Shown here: piece after piece, positions 14,003-22,171 of the stretch | How the letters are laid out: each line of letters begins with the position of its first letter | How positions within the stretch are numbered: position 1 is the stretch's first letter | Origin: Roseofilum reptotaenium CS-1145 | GTDB taxonomy: Bacteria; Cyanobacteriota; Cyanobacteriia; Cyanobacteriales; Desertifilaceae | Assembly: GCF_028330985.1 (NCBI RefSeq) | Contig: NZ_JAQMUE010000098.1 | Coordinates: forward strand, 1-64,000 | DNA: 64,000 bases | Reading direction: 5' to 3' | Program-made: the position numbers and the translations under genes | Notes under the pieces: model-generated | Database searches by the model: none | What the model was told of the DNA's origin: nothing | Seen by the model: only the letters and a program-made list of their open reading frames with translations

Positions 14003-16333
14003 CTAATTATGACTGAAAATTCCTAAGCCATTATGAACTCTAGCCGCAGTCGAAGGGGGACGGTTAATCATTTGTCCGCCGAGGATCAAACTGGTGGAAC
14101 TACCGCCATCTAAGTTTAAGGCGTGAATAGCTCCAAGTTTTTGCATGAGTTCGGCAGTTTCGGTTAAGCTAGCTCCTAATCCACCGATGCGGTTATGGAT
14201 GGTGACGAGTATCAGTTCACCAGAGTTAGTAATTCCGAAAACACTGCGAATGGCAGATTGTTGGGCAAAGGCACGGCTAAATCCTTCCGCTTGAGCATCA
14301 ACAACAATTTGTTGATTTTTGATTAGTAAGGGACCGCCGCCGATAATATGGGGAAAGGAATTAAAGTTAGAGGGATTAGTGGTACTTTCTAAGGTTACGG
14401 TTGTGCCAGGCATCAGGCTGGCTTTGGCGCTAGAGAGCGATCGCAAAACCAATAAGTATCCCGTATCGGGAATATCCGTCACTTCCGCATTTTCTACATG
14501 CCGAGTAACTCGGTTATTCTCAACAACGATAATCACTTCTCCGGCGGTTAAGGGCGTATAACTCTTACCCCATTGAGGTGTAAAGCGAGAAATTCCTCCT
14601 TTAACATAGCCACTGTTGAGAACAACTAAGGTAAATTGTCCGCCAGTTGATGTAGTAATTACTTCTTCTAGGGCGAGGCGGTCAATGGCAGTGCTGCCCT
14701 GATTATCCCAGGCGATCGCCCCCCGATTCAAGATGGGCCCAGAATACCAGGTTCCGTGCCAACGAATTGCCCCCAAAGGTAATCGGTTATTGCGGTTAAA
14801 AAATCCAGCATTAATGGCAGCTAGAGTTTTACAAAATTCTCCCATTTTTAATAACGGGGTTGTACCTTCCATGGTGTGAGCGTAAGTCCAAATCGGTTCT
14901 AAATTCAGTTTCGGCGTTTGATTTGGAGACAGCGTTAAGGACGTAACCGGAAAACGATCGGAACCTAAGGATACATATTCTTCTTTCCAGCGCAGTCCCG
15001 GCAACCAAATAATATTTCGGTTGCGGGGAATATCGGGGCGAATCTCCAGAATTAAGGTATAGGGATTGGTTTGAGTAATGGCTTTTACGGGGAGTCCAGG
15101 AGGAAGATTCCCTTGAATTAAAAGATGCTGGGGATCGGCCGTTATTGTCGGGCGTAACGGTTGGGACGTATCGGCAATGACTTCTCCTTCATTCACTTCT
15201 TCGGAGGAAGGTCGAGGACTTTCAGGGGTAACGATTGAGGGGTTTTGATAGTCGTCTAAAATACTTTGCTTAATTGCTGTATCCAGGGTAACTTGCCAAT
15301 CAAACGTATCTTGTCGGAGTTGATAGGGGGTGGGTTCGGTGAGGTTAATTTTCAGACGAAAACCGATCGCGCGATCGCCCTCAAACAGATTTTCCGTTTG
15401 TATCCCAGTAACATTTGTCATCGGCTTCGTGAGCACTAACGTATCGCCGTTAACCGCCATCATTAACGACTGCTGTTTTCGCCAGTTCGTAATCTCCAGA
15501 TGACGATAATGGTTATGACGTTGCGCTGGCAGGGGAATGGGGAGAGAAAACCATTGAACCGGTTGTTGACTTGGGTTTTCCGTATTCAGCAAGTCAATTC
15601 CCATACCCTGAATCAGTCCAGCATCGGCGATCGCCGTTCGCGCGAATAAACCATTACTCCATTGATTCCAAGTTGCCGCACGGGTTTTTCCATTAATGGA
15701 AATCCGGGTTCCTTCCCGAATCGGGCCAGCCGGAAACACTTCTAAAATATAGTCTGAGGGAATCGGTTCCACTTTACCCAACAGCAGTAAAGATTGATAG
15801 AAAAACGCCGCCACTTCTGCACGAGTTGCATCCCGGTTGGGGTGGAAAACCCTTAGATCTGGATAGTTCACCACCAGGTTAGCGCGGGTTGCTAAATGCA
15901 GCGCATCCCGACCATATTGGGGCACACTGGAGGCATCTTCATAAATGTCTTCTAGGGGAGCAAGAGGTTGACTGCGATCGACCAGGGTATGAACCCGCAA
16001 CCCACTGACTAAAGAGACAATAATCTGAATCCGGGTAACATTGGCTTGGGGTCGAAATCGACGACCTGGAAAGCCTGATATAAAATTGGTCTCGTAAGCC
16101 CAAATGATGGCTTGAGTCGCCCAAAAATTCGCTCCAACATCGATAAACGGCGTGTAGGGTCTTTTTTGGGGTTGTTGTAGGGCAGCTTGGAGTATAACGG
16201 CATATTCAGCGCGAGTCATGGGGCGATCGGGCCGAAATGTCCCGTCAGGGAATCCATTGACAATGCGGCGATCGCGCAATGCTTGGATAAAGGGGAATGC
16301 CCAATGATTGAGAGTATCGGGAAAGGAAGACAT
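14003..16333 (-). CDS. SLH-domain protein with phosphodiester glycosidase (NAGPA-like) domain
   Basis: 776 residues. Three S-layer-homology repeats occupy residues ~1-190 (HWAFPFIQALRDRRIVNGFP, then FWATQAIIWAYETNFISGFP, then YGRDALHLATRANLVVNYPD), which in cyanobacteria anchor proteins to peptidoglycan-linked polymers. A middle region of ~250 residues resembles an AMIN-like beta domain (LILEIRPDIPRNRNIIWLPG). The C-terminal ~280 residues are a DUF2233/NAGPA-type domain, shown by INAGFFNRNNRLPLGAIRW and ALNLDGGSSTSLILGGQMIN. NAGPA enzymes cleave N-acetylglucosamine phosphodiesters. No signal peptide is visible at the called start, odd for an SLH protein; the true start may lie elsewhere, but no better in-frame ATG was found. 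Confidence 0.8.
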   Translation of the reverse strand: MSSFPDTLNHWAFPFIQALRDRRIVNGFPDGTFRPDRPMTRAEYAVILQAALQQPQKRPYTPFIDVGANFWATQAIIWAYETNFISGFPGRRFRPQANVTRIQIIVSLVSGLRVHTLVDRSQPLAPLEDIYEDASSVPQYGRDALHLATRANLVVNYPDLRVFHPNRDATRAEVAAFFYQSLLLLGKVEPIPSDYILEVFPAGPIREGTRISINGKTRAATWNQWSNGLFARTAIADAGLIQGMGIDLLNTENPSQQPVQWFSLPIPLPAQRHNHYRHLEITNWRKQQSLMMAVNGDTLVLTKPMTNVTGIQTENLFEGDRAIGFRLKINLTEPTPYQLRQDTFDWQVTLDTAIKQSILDDYQNPSIVTPESPRPSSEEVNEGEVIADTSQPLRPTITADPQHLLIQGNLPPGLPVKAITQTNPYTLILEIRPDIPRNRNIIWLPGLRWKEEYVSLGSDRFPVTSLTLSPNQTPKLNLEPIWTYAHTMEGTTPLLKMGEFCKTLAAINAGFFNRNNRLPLGAIRWHGTWYSGPILNRGAIAWDNQGSTAIDRLALEEVITTSTGGQFTLVVLNSGYVKGGISRFTPQWGKSYTPLTAGEVIIVVENNRVTRHVENAEVTDIPDTGYLLVLRSLSSAKASLMPGTTVTLESTTNPSNFNSFPHIIGGGPLLIKNQQIVVDAQAEGFSRAFAQQSAIRSVFGITNSGELILVTIHNRIGGLGASLTETAELMQKLGAIHALNLDGGSSTSLILGGQMINRPPSTAARVHNGLGIFSHN

Positions 16334-16382
16334 CGTTCAATTAAAAATTAAAAATGATTATAACGGACTAGCCGAACAGGAT

Positions 16383-16730
16383 ATGATTGCCAATCTAATT
16401 TTATCAATGTTGATCACCGTGGGTTTGGCCATACTGGGCATTTGGTTTGCAGGACTCCCCGGTTATTTTATTGTCTGGCTCTCCCAACCTTTTATCCGGT
16501 TTTGTTTTGGTCAAAGGGCCCTATCTAATTTGAATGCTCAACAAAGTTTTGCCGCAGTTTTTCTGGTATCTTTGTTTTGGGGATTTAATGTTCTTCCTGG
16601 GTATTTGGTGGCGTTTGTTTGGCTAAAAGAATATACCTTGATCAGTCAAATTCCAATTTTTGTCGGCGTGGTGTATGTAGGCAGTATGATCGTTGCTCTG
16701 CTAACCTATGGCTGGGTTTTGGGAAAATAG
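16383..16730 (+). CDS. Small multi-pass membrane protein
   Basis: 115 residues from ATG 16383 (with CAGGA just upstream); a longer frame from 16308 would overlap the divergent SLH gene. Three hydrophobic segments: LILSMLITVGLAILGIWFAG, AVFLVSLFWGFNVLPGYLVA and the final FVGVVYVGSMIVALLTYGWV. I do not recognise a named family. It is divergent from the SLH gene with a 49-bp gap. Confidence 0.6.
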   Translation: MIANLILSMLITVGLAILGIWFAGLPGYFIVWLSQPFIRFCFGQRALSNLNAQQSFAAVFLVSLFWGFNVLPGYLVAFVWLKEYTLISQIPIFVGVVYVGSMIVALLTYGWVLGK

Positions 16731-16888
16731 AAAGCTAATTGCTCCTTGAGAGGCAAGTAGTTCTCAGCTTGTTGTTAAGCGCATTTTCGCATAAAAATGG
16801 TCTCAGGAGTAAGGTGTATTGATGACAGTGAAGAGGGTTTGTTAAAATCAGATCAACGTTCACGTTCTATGTAGACAGAGGTTGTTAC

Positions 16889-17164
16889 ATGACGATTATT
16901 CTTGATAATCTTGAGCCAGAAATATTAGAAAAGCTCAAAAACACAGCCATTTCTCATGGTCGAACCGTGACAGAAGAAATTAAGGTTATTTTAACCGAAA
17001 AGTTAGATCAACCCCAAAAAATGAAAAATCCTGAAGAATTAGGGTGGAGTGAAGGATTCTTTGAGAAAACAGCAGGGGCTTGTGCGGATGATCCGATTCG
17101 GATTGACAGTGGAGGAATTGACTCCAACTTAGATCATTCTTTTGCCAATGTATTGAATGATTAA
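16889..17164 (+). CDS. FitA-like ribbon-helix-helix antitoxin
   Basis: 91 residues. The first ~40 form a ribbon-helix-helix DNA-binding domain (MTIILDNLEPEILEKLKNTA, SHGRTVTEEIKVILTEKL), the family that binds its own promoter and neutralises a PIN toxin through its C-terminal tail. ATG start preceded by CAGAGGTTG. Its stop overlaps the ATG of the next frame, the arrangement of vapBC/fitAB operons. Confidence 0.8.
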   Translation: MTIILDNLEPEILEKLKNTAISHGRTVTEEIKVILTEKLDQPQKMKNPEELGWSEGFFEKTAGACADDPIRIDSGGIDSNLDHSFANVLND

Positions 17165-17168
17165 TTCC

Positions 17169-17570
17169 ATGATATATTTGTTGGATACCAATGTAATTGT
17201 TACATACTTAAATAATCGTTCTACCGCTATTAGAGAACGCTTGCAGCAAATACCGATTCAGGATATTTGTGTTTGTTCTATTGTTAAAGCTGAATTGTTT
17301 TATGGCGCAAACAAAAGCAATAATCCGGTCAAGACATTATTCAGGAAAAAAGATTTTTTGTCTGAATTCATCTCTCTTCCATTTGACGATCATTCAGCCG
17401 AAGTCTATGGAAGTATTCGAGCAGACTTAGAGCGAAAAGGAACGCCGATTGGTGCGTATGATTTGCAAATTGCAGCGATCGCGATCGCCTATAACTTAAC
17501 CCTGGCAACCCATAATACCAGGGAATTTGCACGAATTGATCGGCTATCCTACGAAGATTGGAATGCTTAG
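17169..17570 (+). CDS. PIN-domain ribonuclease toxin (VapC/FitB family)
   Basis: 133 residues from the ATG giving MIYLLDTNVIV; an ATG at 17157 overlaps the antitoxin stop and adds four residues. The PIN acidic residues are present: D in LLDTN, E in KAELFYG, D in GAYDLQIAAIA, and the final THNTREF segment. These toxins cleave tRNA or rRNA when the antitoxin is degraded. Unlike the other toxin genes in the window this pair looks intact. Confidence 0.88.
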   Translation: MIYLLDTNVIVTYLNNRSTAIRERLQQIPIQDICVCSIVKAELFYGANKSNNPVKTLFRKKDFLSEFISLPFDDHSAEVYGSIRADLERKGTPIGAYDLQIAAIAIAYNLTLATHNTREFARIDRLSYEDWNA

Positions 17571-17658
17571 AGAATAGAATAGAAGAGACACAGGAAATCA
17601 CTATACACCCGTTCCAACTATAGATCGATAACCTTAAAGTTTTTGAAGTTGAAAAATC

Positions 17659-19053
17659 ATGAAAATTTTGCGATCAAAGAAATTAATGGGTTTATGTTGC
17701 TCAGTTTTACTTCTAGCAAGTTGTGGCGCTTCAGTAGACACACCCTCCACACAGAGCGGCCAAAAGCCATCCCCATCCGATGGAACCATCACCATCTGGT
17801 GGACTAGAAGTTTCTACATTCAAGAAGATGAAGCCCTTGAAGCCGCGATCGCGCAATGGGAAAAGGAAACTGGGCACACAGCAGAACTGTTTTTTTTCGA
17901 TGAAGACGATCTTCCCGGCAAAATTGCCAATGCCCTCAAAAGGAACGCTCCCCCCGAAATTGTTTTTTCGCCCCGTATTGCTTTTACCAGTGTCCCGCTG
18001 TGGGCTTGGGAAGGCAAACTCGCTGATGTATCCTCTGTCGTGGAACCCCTCAAAGAACAATATAGTTCTTCTGCCATCGAAGCCGTTTCCCTTTATAACC
18101 AGAAGTCCCAAAAGCGCTCTATCTATGCGACTCCTATTGGACAACGAACGATACACATTCATTATTGGCGAGACTTACTGGCAGAAGCGGGTTTAAACGA
18201 AGCTGATATTCCTCAAGAATGGGAGGCTTTTTGGAATTTTTGGAAACAGGCACAAGATAACTTACGAGCGAAAGGCTATACAGACATTTATTGCTGCGGT
18301 TTTCCCATGTCAGCCGAGGCCACGGATACACATTTTATATTTGAGCAGATTTTAGAGGCTTACGATATTCCCATTGTGGATGAAGAGGGCAATCTGATCG
18401 ACAATCAGGAAATTCGCCAGCAGGTTGCTAGAGCCATGGAATTTTTCGCCAGTTTTTATCGCGAGGGCTATGTGTCTCCAGATGCAGACAATTGGACGAA
18501 TGGGAGTAACAATAAAGCATTCCTTAACCAAAATGTCTTAATGACGATTAATCCTACGTTATCTATCCCAAACGCTCAAAAAGAAGATGAAGAAATTTAT
18601 CAAGAGCGCATTGTAACGATTGGATTTCCCCAAGAACCCGATGGGGAAATCCCGCGCTATGTCGTTACACTCAAGCAGGTGGCCCTATTTGAATCTTCTC
18701 CCAATCCAGAAATTGCCAAAGATTTTCTCTCTTACTTCATCGAGCCAGAACATCTCGAGCCGTATCTGGAAAACTCGTTGGGTCGTTACTTTCCAGTTAT
18801 GCCAGAACTCGCCGCCAAGTCATTTTGGAACAATCCAGCCGATCCTCATGTTTTTGCAGCCACCCAACAGTTCCAAAGAGGAGAAACGATTCCCTCTGCC
18901 CAATCTCTCAACCCAGCTTATAGTACCTTACAGTCTGAAAATATTTGGGGCCTGGCGATCGAGGGAATGGTTGCAGAGGGGAAATCTGGGGAGGAAGCCA
19001 CCGAAGAGGCATTTTCCAGAATTCGCGAAATTTTTAGAGCATGGGAAAGATAG
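17659..19053 (+). CDS. Solute-binding lipoprotein (ABC sugar-type, family 1) without permease genes
   Basis: 464 residues. Lipoprotein signal with cysteine at 22 (LLLASC). The mature part has the SBP_bac_1 fold start (ITIWWTRSFYIQEDEALEAA ... AQWEKETGHTAELFFFDEDD) and is most like carbohydrate-binding MalE-type proteins. No ABC permease or ATPase gene lies next to it. Instead its stop codon is followed at once by a sensor histidine kinase in the same direction (the first possible start codon abuts the TAG; the likelier ATG is 18 bp on). This suggests that it senses ligand for that kinase rather than, or besides, transport. The ligand is unknown. Confidence 0.85.
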   Translation: MKILRSKKLMGLCCSVLLLASCGASVDTPSTQSGQKPSPSDGTITIWWTRSFYIQEDEALEAAIAQWEKETGHTAELFFFDEDDLPGKIANALKRNAPPEIVFSPRIAFTSVPLWAWEGKLADVSSVVEPLKEQYSSSAIEAVSLYNQKSQKRSIYATPIGQRTIHIHYWRDLLAEAGLNEADIPQEWEAFWNFWKQAQDNLRAKGYTDIYCCGFPMSAEATDTHFIFEQILEAYDIPIVDEEGNLIDNQEIRQQVARAMEFFASFYREGYVSPDADNWTNGSNNKAFLNQNVLMTINPTLSIPNAQKEDEEIYQERIVTIGFPQEPDGEIPRYVVTLKQVALFESSPNPEIAKDFLSYFIEPEHLEPYLENSLGRYFPVMPELAAKSFWNNPADPHVFAATQQFQRGETIPSAQSLNPAYSTLQSENIWGLAIEGMVAEGKSGEEATEEAFSRIREIFRAWER

Positions 19054-19071
19054 TTGAGACAATTACCCGTG

Positions 19072-21150
19072 ATGAAGATGCTCAAAGTCTGGAAAAAAAG
19101 CCTCCTCGTCCAAATTGTCGGTTCTTTCTCGACTCTCTCGTTTGCGATCGTTGCTTTAACCAGCTATTTGGCTTTCGTGCAAGCAAGAAAATCTCTGAAG
19201 GAATCAATTTTCGATCGCCTGACAGCGGTGGCTTCTCTCAAAGAAGGAGAATTAAATCATTGGTTGCTCGATCGCCGCAATAAACTCCTCGCCTTGAATC
19301 AATTGCCAGAAGTCGGGATGCAGGCTCGAATATTACTGTCCGCGCAGCGATCGACCCCAGAATATCAAGCAGCTTTGGTTCAGTTGCAGACCGCTCTAAG
19401 TGGGTTTATTCGCGATCGCTCCGATTTTCACGAAATATTTCTACTCACTCGGGGCGGACGAGTTCTCGTTTCCACTGAACCGGAGAAAATTGGCGACTAC
19501 GAACCCCTCCCCCGAAGCAGCGAGGCGATCGAAGGAAGGGAGAACAGTTTTACCGTCAACTTTTATCGTCTTCAAGATAGCGATCGCCCTGCTTTGACCA
19601 TCACGACCCCTATATTAGACGGAACGGGCAAACGGATGGGACTGCTTGCCGTGCATCTCAACCTCGAGCGTCTCGATCAGATTGTGCGAGATAATCGTGG
19701 TTTGGGTAAGACAGGGGAAACCTATACAATCGTTGATTTTGGCAACGGTTTTGTCCATCACTATGCCTTTATTTCCTCTGAAGGCTTCGGTTCAAACGAG
19801 TTTCCTGATGGGATAGAGAGTGAGGGAATCGTGGCAGCAATGGAGGGCAACGACAATCGCGGTCTCTATCGCAACTATCGCAATATTCCTGTCATCGGTG
19901 CTTATCGTTGGTTGGAGCGGCATGACGCGGGTTTACTCGTGGAAATGGAGCAATCAGAAGCCTTCGCCCCTGCTCGTCGCCTTGCTTATCAGATTATTTT
20001 TGCCGGTTTGAGTCTATCTGGAATTTTAGCGATCGCAATGGTGTTGGTCGGTCGCCAGATCGTCAAGCCGATTTTAGCGATCGCCCAAGCCGCAAGATCC
20101 CTGGAGAGCCAGGTTAAAATCGGAGAGTTTAGCAATCTGCAACCTGCACCCATTTTAACCGAAAATGAAATTGGGTTTCTGGCAAAAACCTTCAACAAAA
20201 TGAGTTTTCAATTGCAATATTCTTACGAGAAATTGCAAGAATACAGCCACAATTTAGAGTCTAAAGTTTCGTCAAGAACTCAAGAATTGAATTATAAAAA
20301 CAAGCATTTACAAGAGACTTTAAATCAACTCGAACGCACTCAAATTCAACTCATTCAAAACGAAAAAATGGCGAGCTTGGGTCAAATGGTGGCAGGAATT
20401 GCTCACGAAATCAATAATCCAGTTAGTTTTATTGCCGGCAATCTCCAGCATTTGCAAGAATACGCAACCTCTTTACTTCATTTGATCGATCTCTATGAAA
20501 CCGAATATCCTGAAGATACGGCGGCGATCGCTGATGAAAAAGAAGAAATCGATCTCGATTTTGTCCAAAAAGACTTACCCAAAATGTTGAATTCCATGAA
20601 ACTGGGTACGACTCGCATTCGGGAGATTGTCATCAGCTTGCGTAATTTTTCTCGCTTGGATGAAGCGGATTGTAAAGCAGTGGATCTCCATGAAGGACTT
20701 GATAGTACGCTCTTAATTTTACAGAATCGTATCAAAGTCGCACCCAATCGCCCAGAAATTAAAATAGTTAAAGAATATGCCTCTCTCCCCCTGATTGAAT
20801 GTTACCCCAGTCAACTCAATCAAGTTTTTCTAAACCTTATCAGTAATGCAATTGATGTTTTAGAACCGGGCGCGATCGCTGGGGAAATCGAAGAGCCAAC
20901 CATTCGCATCCGCACCCGGTTAGAGGAACAAAACGCGATGATCGCGATCGCCGATAACGGCCCCGGAATTCCTGAAGAAATCCGTCATAAAATATTCGAT
21001 CCATTTTTCACGACAAAGCAAATTGGCAAAGGAACGGGATTAGGGTTATCGATTAGTTATTCCATTGTCGTTGAGCGCCATGGTGGCGATCTAACTTGTA
21101 GATCTTTTCCCGGTCAAGGTACTGAATTTATCACCTCTATTCCCATTTAA
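19072..21150 (+). CDS. Sensor histidine kinase with periplasmic Cache-like domain
   Basis: 692 residues from ATG 19072; TTG 19054 would abut the upstream stop. Layout: TM helix ~13-35, a periplasmic dCache-like domain to ~285 (including LTITTPILDGTGKRMGLLAV), TM ~297-317, HAMP, a coiled coil, HisKA with phospho-acceptor His445 in [10 protein letters not shown]-box NLISNAIDVL, and G boxes DNGPGIPEE and GKGTGLGLS. All catalytic motifs are intact. No response regulator is adjacent, so its output partner is elsewhere. It is preceded directly by a solute-binding lipoprotein. The catalytic half is closely similar to the kinase at 59734-61950. Confidence 0.92.
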   Translation: MKMLKVWKKSLLVQIVGSFSTLSFAIVALTSYLAFVQARKSLKESIFDRLTAVASLKEGELNHWLLDRRNKLLALNQLPEVGMQARILLSAQRSTPEYQAALVQLQTALSGFIRDRSDFHEIFLLTRGGRVLVSTEPEKIGDYEPLPRSSEAIEGRENSFTVNFYRLQDSDRPALTITTPILDGTGKRMGLLAVHLNLERLDQIVRDNRGLGKTGETYTIVDFGNGFVHHYAFISSEGFGSNEFPDGIESEGIVAAMEGNDNRGLYRNYRNIPVIGAYRWLERHDAGLLVEMEQSEAFAPARRLAYQIIFAGLSLSGILAIAMVLVGRQIVKPILAIAQAARSLESQVKIGEFSNLQPAPILTENEIGFLAKTFNKMSFQLQYSYEKLQEYSHNLESKVSSRTQELNYKNKHLQETLNQLERTQIQLIQNEKMASLGQMVAGIAHEINNPVSFIAGNLQHLQEYATSLLHLIDLYETEYPEDTAAIADEKEEIDLDFVQKDLPKMLNSMKLGTTRIREIVISLRNFSRLDEADCKAVDLHEGLDSTLLILQNRIKVAPNRPEIKIVKEYASLPLIECYPSQLNQVFLNLISNAIDVLEPGAIAGEIEEPTIRIRTRLEEQNAMIAIADNGPGIPEEIRHKIFDPFFTTKQIGKGTGLGLSISYSIVVERHGGDLTCRSFPGQGTEFITSIPI

Positions 21151-21196
21151 CCCATATTCCGCACGATACATTACATCAAATCCCCAAAATGCTGTA

Positions 21197-22129
21197 TTAA
21201 TATTGAAATAATGGAGTACTCAAGTAGCGATCGCCTCCACTCGGTTGAATCACCACAATCATCTGGCCTTGATGTTCTGGACGTTGGGCGACTTGCAGCG
21301 CCCCATAAACCGCCGCTCCCGTGGAAATACCGCTCAGAATTCCCTCTTCTTTGGCTAAACGGCGACCCATCTCATAGGCTTGCTCCTCAGAGATGCCTAT
21401 GACCTCATCAATCAGATCTACTCGCAGCACATCAGGAATAAAGCCCGCGCCAATGCCTTGGAGATTATGGATATTGGCTTTTTCTCCACTTAAAACCGCA
21501 CTGGTTTTCGGCTCGATCGCCACAATTTTAAGCCCTGGTTTCTTTTTTTTCAAATATAGACCTGCTCCTGTCAGGGTTCCCCCTGTGCCCACTCCCACCA
21601 CCAAGACATCCAGCTTACCTTCAGTATCTGACCACAGTTCCGGCCCTGTCGTTTGGTAGTGGATTTTCGGATTTGCAGGATTACTAAACTGTTGAGGAGA
21701 AAAAGAATTAGGCGTACTCGCCAGTAATTCATTCGCCCGTTGAATGGCTCCAGCCATGTCCAAATGATCCGGAGTCAAGACCACCTCTGCACCATAAGCC
21801 TTGACCATCTGTTGACGCTCCCGGCTCATATGGTCTGGCATTGTCAAAACTAAGCGATAGTTTTTCGCTGCGCAAACCATCGCTAACCCAATCCCCGTAT
21901 TGCCAGAGGTCGCCTCAATAATAGTAGACACGCCAGGGGTAATTAATCCCGCTTGCTCGGCTTCGGCGATCATACTCAAGGCAATTCGGTCTTTCACCGA
22001 TTTAGCCGGATTCATCCCCTCTAGTTTCAGCACAATCTCGGCGTGACCATGTAATTGTTTGGGGAGATGCTGTAATTGGACAAGAGAAGTTGTGCCAATG
22101 AGTTCGGTAATGTTTTGATAAATCTGCAT
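21197..22129 (-). CDS. cysK: Cysteine synthase (O-acetylserine sulfhydrylase)
   Basis: 310 residues, the normal length. It makes cysteine from O-acetylserine and sulfide using pyridoxal phosphate. PLP-binding Lys46 lies in NPAKSVKDR, the substrate loop is EATSGNTGIGLA, and the glycine-rich phosphate loop is VVGVGTGGTLTGAG. The C-terminus shows LSGISTGAAVYGAL as in CysK. ATG start. It follows the CRP/AAA/polyferredoxin gene by 42 bp on the same strand, so the two may share a transcript, which hints at a link to sulfur or redox metabolism. Confidence 0.95.
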   Translation of the reverse strand: MQIYQNITELIGTTSLVQLQHLPKQLHGHAEIVLKLEGMNPAKSVKDRIALSMIAEAEQAGLITPGVSTIIEATSGNTGIGLAMVCAAKNYRLVLTMPDHMSRERQQMVKAYGAEVVLTPDHLDMAGAIQRANELLASTPNSFSPQQFSNPANPKIHYQTTGPELWSDTEGKLDVLVVGVGTGGTLTGAGLYLKKKKPGLKIVAIEPKTSAVLSGEKANIHNLQGIGAGFIPDVLRVDLIDEVIGISEEQAYEMGRRLAKEEGILSGISTGAAVYGALQVAQRPEHQGQMIVVIQPSGGDRYLSTPLFQY

Positions 22130-22171
22130 GTGAGAGAATAGGGAAATAAGAGAAGAAATGACTGTCAGCGT

